NCBI GenBank assembly: GCA_000708835.1
Contig: DF237247.1
Location: 45,021-109,020 of the forward strand
Length of the DNA: 64,000 nt
Source of the DNA: Klebsormidium nitens
Lineage: Eukaryota; Streptophyta; Klebsormidiophyceae; Klebsormidiales; Klebsormidiaceae
Direction of reading: 5' to 3'
Shown: positions 24,420-35,564 of the stretch, piece by piece
Layout of the letters: each line of letters starts with the position of its first letter
How positions within the stretch are numbered: the first letter of the stretch is position 1
Translations under genes and position numbers: made by a program
Notes under the pieces: model-generated
What the model saw: the letters and a program-made list of their open reading frames with translations, nothing else
What the model was told of the DNA's origin: nothing
Database searches by the model: none

Positions 24420-24579
24420 AAATGACGCCCTCAACATACTCATACGAACGCTGCTGAATTGCAGGTATGCTTGGGACTATTTCCCGGTTTCTCTTCAAGC
24501 CAACCAAGGGGGCTTAGTCTTTCGATCAATCAGAAAGTGAGGCCCTCGACTTACTCATACGAACGCTGCTGGATTGCAG
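24420..24579 (+). repeat. Decayed upstream copy of the exon-24580 acceptor junction
   Basis: ACTCATACGAACGCTGCTG, ATTGCAGGT and a short exon-like stretch ending CCAACCAAG precede the real exon by 115 bases. The real exon reads GCTCTCCGAGCCGACCAAG at the corresponding place. Confidence 0.75.
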
Positions 24580-26970
24580 GTGTGCTCGGAGATATCCACC
24601 GGTCGCTCTCCGAGCCGACCAAGGTTGTTTTTTTGTTCCCGGGGCAAGGCTCCCAGTACGTCAACATGGGCCGCGAGCTGTATGAGTCGGACCCAGTGTT
24701 CCGCTCCGCCATCCAGCGGTGCGACGGTATCCTCGCGCCGCTTCTGCCGGAACGTCTATTACGAGTGCTGTACCCCACCGAGGTAAGTTTTCTGTATCCC
24801 CTAGTTAGAGGTTTGGATAAGTGAAGACCCTAAAAACCGGCAATGACAATCAGCGATCCTGTAAGACTCCTCTTGCGGGGGCTGTAGCCCACGTTAGCAT
24901 CGCGGGCGCTTCTTGACTCGATCGTTTTAAAAGAGGTTTCTGCAACGAAAGATGTGCTTACTTCCTAAGCGTCCCACTGGTATGGTAACCGGAGCGTTTA
25001 TATTACAATGATCCGGCAATCGATGGGCCCATCGCTTACTTCGTTGTTCTGGTGCCCAATTGAGTTCCTCAAACACAGACTCAGTACGCACAGCCCGCAT
25101 TCTAACCACCGCCGGTAACAATCCCAAACCTGTCTTCTTAACCCACATCCGCAGGACTTTGCCCCGACGGCAGAACGTTTGATTCACCAGACCCAGCGCA
25201 ACCCGCGATCTTCGCCGTCGAATACGCCCTCGCCCAACTGTGCCTTTCCAAGGGACTGCTTCCGTCAGCCGTTCTGGGCCACAGCGTCGGCGAGCACGCG
25301 GCCGCGTGCGTGGCTGACGTCATGTCGCTCGAGGATGGGCTGCGGATCATGGCGGCCCGGGGGGCGCTCCTGCAGGTACGAAACCCGAAAATAATTAGTA
25401 AATAACCTAAGATAATGACCAGCGTCAACCCTATAAGTGACGCACTCGGCTCCCTTACCGACTGTGATTAGTAAGTAACCCGTCTCAGTGCGACTACGTT
25501 ATCGTTATTTCAGCTTATTGTTATCTTTCTTGGATTTGATCCTGCAGGCGCTGCCGGCCGGAGGGTGCATGGCGGCTGTGCGCGCGAGCAAGGAGGACGT
25601 GGCGCGCGCGCTGGAGGCGGTCGGCTGCGAGGTGAGGGCTTCGATGTACGGGTATCCGAGCGTTCAAGCCGCTCATATAACTACGGACGGATACTCCTCG
25701 AGACATTATCTGGAATGGGTTTCGAGAAGGACCCGAGCTTACCGTTTGGTCGATGAAGGGATTGACATTCTCACCGCGGATTGGGGCATCATGCAGCCAA
25801 ACATCTTCGAAGCAGGCCCTTAAACAGGTTGGAAAACAGGTTGGAAGCACTTGTAACGGATGACAGAGCGCCGTTTCTTGCCCTCAAGAACGGGCCCGCC
25901 GTACGGATCCGTTTGTTCAAGCCAAACCATTCTCGAATGAAACCGACCACATAGCGGTCGTCTCAGGTACGCACTAGAAGCTGTAAAAACGAAAAGGGAA
26001 CGTATCGAAATGGACGACTTTTCGCGGGGCAGCTTGTAATGGCTGTAATCAGACCAGGGGGTACAATTTCAAGGGCAATCGAGGCCCGAGAGGAAAACGC
26101 TTTTCCGAGCGACCTACTCGCAAATGGGGCGCGAATTGCTTTCAATTCGCCGTTCGTTACGCCGGTAGCTCTCACCAAGACTAACATTGCACCTGCTCCT
26201 TTCAGGACGTTTCCATTGCTGCCGTGAATGGTCCCCGCAGCGTCTTGGTTTCCGGTTCCGTTCCGGCCGTGGAGCGGGTCCTGCAGGCCCTGGACGGATC
26301 TAGCAAGCGGCTGAACGTCTCCCACGCCTTCCACTCGCCTCTCGTGACGCCCATGCTGGAGAAGTTTGCAGAAGTGCTCCGGACGGTACGCGTCTTCAAT
26401 ATGTCCAACTTTTGCCGTTTGGTGTGTGCTTGTTTCCCTCTTAGTGCAGATTTGGACTTCGTTATTCTACCCCAAACCCGCTTACTCAAAGCGGGGTGCG
26501 TCGGAAGAGCAGATGACTTGTTATTTGCAGTATCTGCATGTAAACCAGCACAGCAAACAGGAGAACAGAGTCGCTGCGCCGTTTGCGGGCTCGAAACAAG
26601 TGTCTGAAGTGTCTGCAAAAGCAGGCCGCCGATCTTTTCGTCTCAGGCTGGCGAGCTTGTTTTCCTTTACGCTTGCCTTTCCTAATTTGAGGTCTCGTTC
26701 CCTCAGGTGACCTTTCGACCGCCGTCCCTTCCGCTCGTTGGCCTCGTAACCGGGGACCTTGTCGGCCCGGAGATCGCGTCCCCCGATTACTGGTTGCGCC
26801 ACACGCGCGCGCCCGTCCGCTTCCTCGCGGGCGCACGCGCGCTACGCGCCTCCGGCTGCCACGTGTTCCTCGAACTTGGGCCCCAAGCTGTGCTCTCGCG
26901 CCTTGCCCCGGGGTGCGAGCCACCGGAATCCGCCCCTCCAGTCCCCACGTACGCCTGCATGATCGAGCGG
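24580..26970 (+). other. Acyltransferase domain 1, motifs complete
   Basis: FLFPGQGSQ (about 24630-24656), then [10 protein letters not shown] with the nucleophile Ser at 25283-25285, LNVSHAFHSPLV with the catalytic His at 26332-26334, and YWLRHTRAPVRF and FLELGPQAVL near the end. The exon at 25155 begins in phase with TAERLIHQT, but [15 protein letters not shown] lies in another frame, implying one missing base near 25196. Confidence 0.85.
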
Positions 26971-27149
26971 AACGGGAGCGGCGCCGCGGCCGCGGCCGAC
27001 GCGATCGCTTTCAGTCGAAATGCGGCGGATCGCCTCCGGAGCAACGGGGCAGCGGAACAGCGGAGTGACAGCGGAGTGGGAAAGTCACGCGGGGCGAACG
27101 CACGCGCATTTCCTTGGTGGACCGTTCCGCACAAGCTTTTGCAAAGCCG

Positions 27150-27985
27150 TACGATGGATTATGATGGAGCGACCGTATTTCGGACCATTCTTCGGGGGCG
27201 GCTCAGGGAAATGTGCGCTGCATCCATGACTGTGCACGGGGCGTCTCTACTGGGCGCTTTTTCCTGCCTGGAGATAGCTCTCGCAGCGACGGGGGACTCA
27301 CAACCGGGCGGAACCGAGTCGCCTTTGCTGCTCAGCGGCGTAACTTTCCCCTCTCCGTTTCTTCTTCTCAAGAAAGACAGCCCAACGATTTTCGCGGTCG
27401 TTTCGGAGGGCGGCCGCGGCGTGCAAGTGACGAGCGGCTCTGGACCGTCCAAGAGAGTCCACGTGGCAGCCTTAGTCAAACCGACCGGTAGGAAGCACCG
27501 GGGCTGGTGGAACGTCCCGGTTTGCTCCCCCGACCCAATCGCTCTGGGCTACAAGAAAATCGCCCCGGAACAGCTCGTCTCCGATCTACAAACTCTGGGC
27601 GCAGTGTCTTTCCTCGAAAGCGCGCGCGCGGTTGTTGAGGTTTCCATCGGTGACTCTGGGGCGTTGGCGAAGCTCGCTCTTCCTAGTTCCTCCGAAGGTT
27701 TTGGTATCCACCCAACGCTCCTAGAGGCCTCGGTTGTTGTGGTCGGGGGACTTCTCGCCCGGTCGGGGGAACTTGCTCCGGGGCCCGCTCTCCTGATGAC
27801 CGGAATCGCCGAAGTGGCGTCGCTCGGGGCGCACGCGCTTGGCGCGCGCGCGCGCGCCCGCCGAGCCTCGTTGCTGATGCACGCGAGCGGCTTGGAGACA
27901 ATGGGACCGGGGAGCTTCTCCGCGAACATCGACTTTTTCGACGCGGAAGGGAAGTGGGTGCTCGGTGCACGGCGGGTGATTTTTT
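27150..27985 (+). other. Dehydratase-fold domain with degenerate catalytic motif
   Basis: A double-hotdog pattern is visible. The first half has ASMTVHGASLLGAFSCLEIA, aligning to the usual DHxVxGxxLxPGA block. The second half has GIHPTLLEAS in place of HPxLLD, and then SANIDFFDAEGKWVLGARR. The catalytic His is Met here (codon 27226-27228), the usual Pro is Gly, and the second-half Asp is Glu. Probably not catalytic; a structural role is possible. The alignment is by eye. Confidence 0.65.
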
Positions 27986-28036
27986 GAAGCCGCCGACGCG
28001 GCCGCGTTCCGCGCGCGCGCGGAGCGCGCGCCTTCC

Positions 28037-28084
28037 GCTCCGCTCGCCGCTCCGCTCGCCGCTCCGCTCGCCGCTCCGCTCGCC
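28037..28084 (+). repeat. Four tandem 12-base units coding an Ala/Pro/Leu linker
   Basis: GCTCCGCTCGCC occurs four times, encoding (APLA)x4 between the dehydratase-like domain and ACP 2. Confidence 0.85.
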
Positions 28085-28149
28085 GGACCGGACGCACCGG
28101 AAGAAGAGCCGGAGGGTGAGAGCGCTCCCGAAGACGACCTCCGGGCGTT

Positions 28150-28375
28150 GCCAGTCAGCGAACAAAAGCCACGCGCCGAGGCGGTGATTCTTTCCGCGGC
28201 GCGAGAAGTTTTGGGCCACCCGGGGCTGGGGCTCTCCGACAGCCTCAAGGACTGGGGGATGGACTCGCTGGTCGCCAGTGAGCTGTGCAACCGCCTGCCA
28301 CGTGGCGCCACGTGGACGCCCGCGGTCGTCCTGCGGGAGAACTCCGCGCGAGCGCTCGCGGCGGTCTGGCTCGGC
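28150..28375 (+). other. Acyl carrier protein domain 2
   Basis: LKDWGMDSLVASELCNRL carries the attachment serine at codon 28265-28267. It is in frame with the acyltransferase that follows in the same exon. Confidence 0.9.
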
Positions 28376-28502
28376 GCTCGTGCAGGCACTGACGTCAGCG
28401 ACGACGGAGACGACGCCAGCCGCGGGGGGAGCGCCTGCACCGATGACGTTAGCGCGGGCGTCAGCCCGGGGCCCGCTGACGTCAGCGGAGCGGCTCGCGG
28501 CC

Positions 28503-31028
28503 CCGTGGCGTTCTTGTTTGCGGGCCAAGGGTCGCAGGCCCCGGGCATGGCCCGGGGATTGCTGGCGACCGATCCGGTGTTCCGGGCTGCAGTGGAGGAG
28601 TGCGACCGGATTCTGAGGCCGCACTTGGGGCAGTCTATTATAGACATCATGGCGGTCGAAGTGAGTGTCCTCATTCGCGTTGACCCTTCTGGGACTCCCC
28701 AGTGAATTCTGCAGAATTTCTGCCAAAACAACCAGCCGTGTTGGGGCGGATACGAGTTGGAAGGACGTACAGAAATAGACTCACCGGCAACAAAATGCTT
28801 CTTCAGGCAGTTTTATATCGCCTGTGATTGACAGCTGTGGTCCTTTGCAAATCTTCGTCTGCGTTTTATGCTTTTGATGCATTTTCCACAATGATCAGTG
28901 CAGTAGCTCAATGGCAAGCTGAACCAGTCTACAAATGTCATCTAACCAATTTGGATGCGATAACGACCATAGTATGTCCCGTATCTAATCATGGCAATCT
29001 CGACTTCTTCCAGGACTCTCCAACTACCCCCAGCCCCGTCCACGAAAATCGCTACGCGCAACCCTGCCTCTTCGCCGTGCAATGGGGCCTCGCGCGCGTG
29101 CTCGGCGCCCGGGGCGTCCAACCGGGCGCCGTGATAGGTCACGGCTGCGGGGAATACTTCGCCGCGTGCCTGGCTGGGGTGTTCTCACTGGAAGACGCTC
29201 TCTTTCTCATCGCAACCCGATCGCGTTTGCTGAACGAGTTACCGTTAACCGGGGGCATGGCGGCCGTGAAAGCGAGCCAGGATCAAGTGGAGGCGGCGCT
29301 TAGAAAAACGGAGGGAGAGAAGGTGAGGGGCACACACGCTCCTATTTCTGCGCCGGCAATTCAGCAACATATGCACCGCATAGGCTTGGAGATCAGCAGC
29401 TATAACGATACGAACGATTCGCACGCGTATGTTTCCCGCGCTTTCATCCTGAAGCTGAAACGGACGACAGCGGGCTGCTCCATTTTAGTGCCCACATGCT
29501 TTCTATCACACGAGAGCGCTGTCGGTTAAGTTCTCTGTGGCAGGTCAATTACTTTCAAACGGATTCGTTGTGGGGCCATAGCAGACAGCGCTTTGTGCCG
29601 TTGCCTCTGCAGTCAGTGCCTATGGTTGCGTGCCCCTTATGAGCAGTACTGTTGTCGTGTTGCTGAAGTGGAAGTGCATCCCTGCTACTGATTTGCAGCG
29701 ACTGTTGGGACTGGAGCTCTGCTCTTGTAATGGTGCCACGACAAATCTCTTGAATCTGCGGCGCAACCGCTCCACCTTACTAGGATGTCCCTTATCTTTA
29801 GATCCACAAACAGGGCCACATCTGGAAGAGGCGAAGCGTGCTGGCAGGAATTATTCATTTTGCGTTCTACAAAGCCTGCATGATACTTGGTGTTTAAACG
29901 CTGATCAAGCAACTTCCCGGGTTCCTATTTCCAGGTCTACATCGCCGCCGTCAACGGGCCGTCAAACGTGGTCCTGGCCGGAGAGGCAACGGACTTGGAC
30001 CGGGTGCTCGCCCGGATGAAAGCACCGGCCAGTCGCCTGAATGTCCGCCAGGCCTTCCACTGCCCTCTCGTGGCGCCCGCCGTGCCAGAGTTTGCTGCAG
30101 CGCTTCAAAAGGTGGGCCCGGTAGACCCTGAAATTCTACATTCGAGATTCGTTTTCATATTGGAGTACTCGCCGGTTGAAAGCACCGTCTACTCGCCGAA
30201 TCGCCCGTCAGGCCTTCCACTGCCCCCTCGTGGCTCCTGGCGTTCCAGAGTTTGCCGCGGCGCTTCATAAGGTGGGCGCCCAGTGGACCCTAAATCCTAC
30301 ACCCAAGTTTCTAGTCAGATCGGAGTGCTCGCCCGGTTGAAAGCACCGGCCACTCGTCCGCCAGGCCTTCCATTGCCCTCTAGTGTGTTAAGTGGCGCGC
30401 GCCGTGTCAGAGTTCGCTGCGGCGCTTCGAAAGGTGGATTCGTAGACCGCCCCGCTTAGTCAATTGCAGCATGTACGCACAGAGGGGAAGCTAGTCGCAG
30501 CTAGTACTTTAGACCGACGCAGATTCTGACGGGATCTGCCATAGCTCAGAAACTGCCAATTTCGTAGGACGTACTTCCGTTTTCTGTTCACAATCTTTTG
30601 TAGCATACAGGAGGCGTTCAAACTGCCACCGATTACAAACAAACATAATCTGGCCAGGATTTTTGAGTTCCGTTTTTCATTTCCGGTTTCAGGTCACTTT
30701 CCACCCGCCCACCCTTCCCCTCGCCGACAACGTCTCGGGGGGGGTGGATTCGGCGGCCCTGGCGACCCCCGACTACTGGGTCCGGCAGATGGAGGGCGCC
30801 GTTCGCTTTGAGCGCGGGGTGCGCGCGCTCGCGGGCGCGGGCGCGTGTCGCACGTTCCTCGAAGTGGGCCCGCAGGCGAAGCTCATCGGGATGGCCAACC
30901 AGTGCCTCCGGGCGGAACGGCTCGAGACCGGAAATGGAAACGAGTTTGCATTCCTGACGACGTGCGATCGGACCGGGGAGGCGACCGCGGGCGCCCTAGA
31001 CGCAGCCGCGGCCGCGTTCGCGCATTCA
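28503..31028 (+). other. Acyltransferase domain 2, nucleophile Ser replaced by Gly
   Basis: FLFAGQGSQAPGMARGLL, YAQPCLFAVQWGLA, GHGCGEYFAA (Gly codon 29143-29145 at the GHSxGE nucleophile), LNVRQAFHCPLV (His at 30058-30060 kept), YWVRQMEGAVRF and FLEVGPQAKL. All five exons are open and in phase. With no Ser an acyl-enzyme cannot form in the normal way, so this is either a dead or a repurposed domain at the C-terminus. Confidence 0.85.
30112..30440 (+). repeat. Two decayed downstream copies of the exon-30111 donor junction
   Basis: CAGGCCTTCCACTGCCC is at 30049 in the real exon. Near-identical copies start at about 30209 and 30361 (spacing ~160 and ~152), followed by CAGAGTTTGCCGCGGCGCTTC and CAGAGTTCGCTGCGGCGCTTC, each running into a GGTGG donor-like string. 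Confidence 0.85.
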
Positions 31029-31031
31029 TAA

Positions 31032-34000
31032 GCCGCGGCCGCTCTTTCCGCTGGATTGAGGTTCAGCAGCTTTGGCGATCTCAGGAGAAGGCGGCCAAAA
31101 GTGTTCTTGGAGTACAACTTCTTGTACATAGGGACTATTTTGGAGCGAGATACAGTCGGGTGTTCCGTCTCTCTGGTGGTCTCTTGCGCGGCTTGGCACT
31201 TGAAACATGATAACGTCTTAGTGGGTGTGATATTTATGGATTACGGGATCCGGTTTCGGGGAAATCAACGAATGAAACGGTTAAGTTGGAGAATGAGGTA
31301 GTCCGATGCTTAGGCTATTAAGCCTCGGGTTTAGGAAGTCGGATTGTAGGCAACTTTGCAGAAAGAAAGAAACGTCAAATTTGCAGATGGCTTGAAATAG
31401 GCTTGATGCCTCCAGGACATACTAACAGGCATTTGGAAGTATCGACTTCTCGCTTGGCATTAAGACCTCCGTATATAAGCAGATTAGTTCTGGTCGACGG
31501 TGGCAGGGGATTCGAAACCGGGTATCGAGTCGCGTTACTAATGACTCTCGACTTGTGGTGGTATCGTCTTTACGTCCTCAGGAGGCCCAGGTTCTCCACA
31601 AAGTACTTTAGATGGTTCAAATGATATGTAATTGTCTGAAACCATCCGAATCATTTCAGACGTTTGACTGGAGCGCACCGAGTCCGATGCCGTCAGCGTT
31701 TGGAGATTTCACCAGCGGAAATCAATCACTCCGGCACGCGTCTACAAATGAATTGACATGACCAGAAAATTTGAGCAGATAGATTCTTATCTGCTGAAAC
31801 TTCCGTACGTCGAAGTTTACACCATCACTAAGATGTGGCCGCCGAGCGGCTAGCCTTCGCAGTGGAATCCCGTCCAAACTGATTGTAGTCAAGTCCACTT
31901 GAAACAACGATTGCTGCAGACATTGGCCGACCGTCGATCCATGCAACGTGATTTTTAACTACTGCATGAGCCCTGATGGCAGCTCCGTCCGGAAAACCTC
32001 ATCTGCATCACATAACTGCACGCGCGGCAGGACCGTATCGATCAGTGGCATTCAAAATGATTCCTAGACAAGAGCACTACTGGCAATATGTTAAACGTAA
32101 TCGAACACCACAGCCGCCGAGTGTGAATGATTGTCAAGTGATCAATCGTGCAAACGCTCTGAAGGAAAGTTGGACCGCAAGACACCTAGAGTTTAAGCGC
32201 CGATCGACCCCTGTTTGTGTGAATCCGAAAATAGCTAAAGCTGTCAAACCCGGGCTCAGCCAAAGACAATTGACTTATACACAGACGTGATGATGTCGAG
32301 AGAGGTGCCCACGACGGCGAGGCTGCCCGCCAGCCCGGTCCTCCCAATCGGGACAACGCAGCGCTAATGACAGAAGATTTTGGCTGATTACCAGACTGAG
32401 TCCGACCAGCTCGGGTTATGAAGAAATAACTGGGCTTTAACCTTGTTCCAAGCCGGCTGGTTTCCGGCCCAAATCTGGCTATTGAACACTCAACCGGCAG
32501 TTTTGAAGCAGCCGACAGCCAGCCCATAAGCATCCATGATTAAGCGCCAAAACTACCTGTGAGTCGGGCCGCTAGTTACAATGGCGCTGAAAGGGGGCCG
32601 TTCGAACGTCTTTCCGTGCAGATTGAATATGCTCGTACTCGTCAAAAGGCCGGGCGCAGCTGCCGTGTAGGAATTTAAACATGCACGTACTGGCTGGAGT
32701 TGTCGTCAAAAGTGGGCCTTGCAGGCGTACGGCAGAACTTCGCAATGGTCGAAATCGCAGCGCTACCGTCCAATTCAAACGTAAGGACTCCTTTCTACAA
32801 AGTTTAGCCAGGGGTTACAGCTTCTTTGGCAGGACCGGTTCCAATACTGGGGTTCCGGCAGACCGTGCCTAACCGTAAATGCAAACAGAAGATCTCGAGC
32901 CCATCTCGAGCGTCCATCTTTTACAACGTCACAATCGGAACGGCAGCGCTGCGATACCAATATTGGTCATCCCCCAGCCATTACGGGGTTTTGCGGTCCG
33001 TCTGCTTGGAAGGGGACGCTGAAGACAATCTTCGCGAACGTGCCAGTACGTGTGGTAGACGTCATGATGCTCAGACGGCCCGTGCATCGGCCGTGGAGTT
33101 GCCGCCGGCTCGGATCGCAATTAATTCTCGCGTGGAAACAGAATGGTTGAGGTGCAACAAAGCACTGTACCCAATTGATCAGTGGCGCCAAAACTAGACG
33201 CAATCACCTGGGGGTGCCAGAAGCATGGGCCGGAGATGGATAGAGCTGTCGAGAAACTTGAAGCGATTATCTGCGGTTTTCGCGGATTTACGAGATGATT
33301 GACGACGTGCTCTCGATGACTCGGAGCCTACACCAGCGCTGGCCGAATCTTGGAATTATAGAGATCACCCGATTTCGGAGAAAAGCAGAGATGATCTTCG
33401 ATGCGTGAAGAACGCTACTAATTAAGTCGCATTGGCTGAGACCCGGCTGAGATTCTCCTCGAGGCGCCCCCGAGCTGGCGCAGTTTGGACTATTTGAGGA
33501 GGGACTCTTAGAAACATGGTGCCATGCATGAGGAGGCCTCGGTTGAAGGTCTGTCGATATTTGAAGGGCGGGAATGTCTCTATGTTTACCCGGCGCAATG
33601 CCTTGATTACAAGTGTCCAAAAGACTTTGGGCCAGGCTTGTTCTAGACCCGGCGGTCTACGTCGCGAATGGATGTCGAGTTGGCCTTTTATGCGTAGGTA
33701 ATATTTTCCTGTTTTATTGTACAGGCTTGTGCATTACTTGTAAACGAGCTGAACATCGAGCCTAGGCGCGCGCACAAATTTTCTACATTCCGATCCGTTG
33801 TCGTTTCGCTTCGCAGCGGACTGCGGGACTTCAACCGGAAGGCCGGCAAATACGCCGACAGAGGCGCTAAAATCGTGAATGCATGTTTTAATTGCCCGTT
33901 GCAGATGTCCCGTGCACCTCAACTAAAACTGTAACCCAGAATATCACCGGTTTCGTGCCCGCACCCGTCGTTAACCTACCACTAACCCCACCCATCTCCC

Positions 34001-34325
34001 GGGTGCAATTAATTACCCTATCAGGCACTCAGGCTCCAGGTCAGCTTACCTATTAATTAATGCGCACACGCACTCGTGACTGCAGCAAAGCTGAGGAGGA
34101 GGAGAGGAGAACTCGGAACTTGGAATTAGGAACTTGCAGAAGTTGAAGTTTGAACATGGTGGCGCGTCGCAATAATATTGATTGTACTCCAGCAGAAGCA
34201 TCTTCAAACAGCAGAAGCAAGTTCAGAGTTCAGAAGTGGCGTGCAAGGACCTGTAGGCTCTAGCTCTTTGAAGGCCGGCTGCGCTTGCACTTCAGCCGGA
34301 TGGTTTGTCTGCATTGTCAGGAGTG
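31032..34325. other. Intergenic stretch between the polyketide synthase and AIR9
   Basis: No coding pattern or known family. It holds the second copy of the dispersed repeat (33931-34006). The last 200 bases lead into the AIR9 start and contain an upstream ATG (34156) opening a 35-codon frame, which may or may not be transcribed. Confidence 0.45.
33931..34006 (-). repeat. Dispersed repeat, copy 2 (inverted partner at 19008-19084)
   Basis: The reverse complement reads GCACCCGGGAGATGGGTGG then GGTTAGT and, further on, CGGTGAT and TCTGGGTTAC, in the same order as the copy 15 kb upstream. Confidence 0.7.
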
Positions 34326-35564
34326 ATGGACGCCCAACGGTCACCGGGCGCTGGGGAGGGGCGGCAACCAGACAATGCAAAGTCACCGTCTCTCAGATCT
34401 CGGCTTTTTGCTCCAACTGCAGCATCTAAGGCCAGGCGGGGAAGTACCCCAGAGCCAGGAGGTTTTGTGGATCTGTCTAAGAGCAGCGCAGAGTTAGCAG
34501 GACCACCTTTGTTTGAAGCCAAGGCGGCGAAGCCGAGCCCTACTGTTAGAAAACCTAGCAAAGCAGCCACAACGGGGACTGATGACCAGTTGGCGTCTCC
34601 CGTGGGTTCTCATAAGAACAATGCCACAGAGGAAAGTGGGGCGTCAACTGACAAGGTGAATGGTGGCAAGCACATGCAAGCAAATGGCAGTGCAAACGGG
34701 CATGTGAATGGTACGAAAGTGGACAGATCTGAAAAGGAGGCGGCGGGAAATGGTGTAAATGGTGTAAAAGGGACATTTGGCACAAATGGCAACGGGGAGC
34801 TGGGCATGTCCACAGGGAAGCCTGCCGAGCGTGATCTGGAGAGTCCGAAGAAGGGCGCTCAGCCCGTACACAACGCTAGCAACGCCGTGCCTGACGCTAA
34901 TGCAAACAAGACCAAGAAGGTCACAGGTGCCAGTCCTACAGGGCCTAAGAGCGCCGCTGCCACGCGGGGCGCTTCTCCCGCTCGCAAAGTGAGGGCGCCG
35001 TCGCCTGCCAGAAACGCAGGTGCCCCGCAAAATGCTCTGGCGCGCACGAGGTCGCTTGACGCGGCTCCTCCAGAGCGCGCTCGGGGCCGCTCACCTGCAC
35101 GCCCAAATTCTGACCGGGGGAGCCGGGGATCTTCCCCTAGTCCCAGCAGCGGCCCCCGGAGAGCCTCTCCCAGTCCCAGCCGGAGGCCAGCATCGCCAGC
35201 GAGGGGCAATCTCCACTCCCTAAGTTCTCCCACGCTCTCCTCGCTCGCACGGAGGAACTCAGGCGAGTTCGCTAGGGCGAGTCCTCGCTCTGTCCTGCAG
35301 TCTGCGGCGCCGAGCCCGCGGCTCTCCTGGGGCATGCCCAGTGCGAAGTCCCAGGGGATGGCCTCGACGAGGAAGGCCCTCGGAGTGGACAGCGAGAGCT
35401 CGAGCAGCAGCGAGAACGGCAATGCTGCGAACAGGCGATGGTCTACTGGACGGGCGAGCGTCCCTGGGTTAACGAGGCCGGCAGGGTCTGGGGCAGGGAC
35501 GGGCTTGCTGCGAGGGAACAGTTCGTTTGCGGGGCCGGAGGATCTGCATATCAGTCCGGATCTG
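34326..35564 (+). other. AIR9: AIR9 exon 1: N-terminal Ser/Pro/Arg-rich region
   Basis: 413 residues. The first half includes an Asn/Gly-rich part (SANGHVNGTK, GNGVNGVKG). The second half has repeated SPAR, SPSPS and RRASPSPSRRPASPAR motifs, strongly basic and probably disordered, matching the microtubule-binding part of AIR9. Ends LHISPDL before GTGAGT. Confidence 0.85.

Larger units (their letters stand above)
21986..31031 (+). pseudogene. Type I polyketide synthase, ACP-KS(fragment)-AT-DH-ACP-AT, disrupted
   Basis: Exons: 21986-22584, 23073-23263, 23802-23975, 24580-24782, 25155-25375, 25548-25631, 26206-26385, 26707-28660, 29014-29322, 29935-30111 and 30693-31031 (TAA). Such enzymes extend acyl chains from malonyl-type units while the chain is carried on an ACP. 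Seen here: an N-terminal ACP, the first ~170 residues of a ketosynthase, a complete acyltransferase, a dehydratase-fold region, a second ACP and a final acyltransferase. No ketoreductase, enoylreductase or thioesterase follows. Three one-base frame breaks are needed to read it: an extra base near 23210, a missing base near 25196, and an extra T in the T-run at 27980-27985. Phase also fails between 23975 and 24580, where the KS core should be. From 28148 onward the frame is intact. Start at 21986 is the first ATG in frame. A pseudogene is most likely; assembly collapse is the alternative. Confidence 0.75.

Noticed and set aside
27683-28731. Two long minus-strand open frames (~340 codons) opposite the polyketide synthase
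   Set aside because: They are antisense to clear DH, ACP and AT coding sequence in GC-rich DNA; composition is Arg/Ala/Ser-rich without any family motif.
32186-33203. Several 80-120 codon frames between the polyketide synthase and AIR9
   Set aside because: No conserved motif, no plausible exon chain with matching phases, and overlapping frames on both strands; typical of non-coding DNA.
34156-34263. Upstream 35-codon open frame before AIR9
   Set aside because: An AG acceptor-like site (34319-34320) just before the AIR9 ATG and the unknown transcript start make it impossible to say it is in the mRNA.
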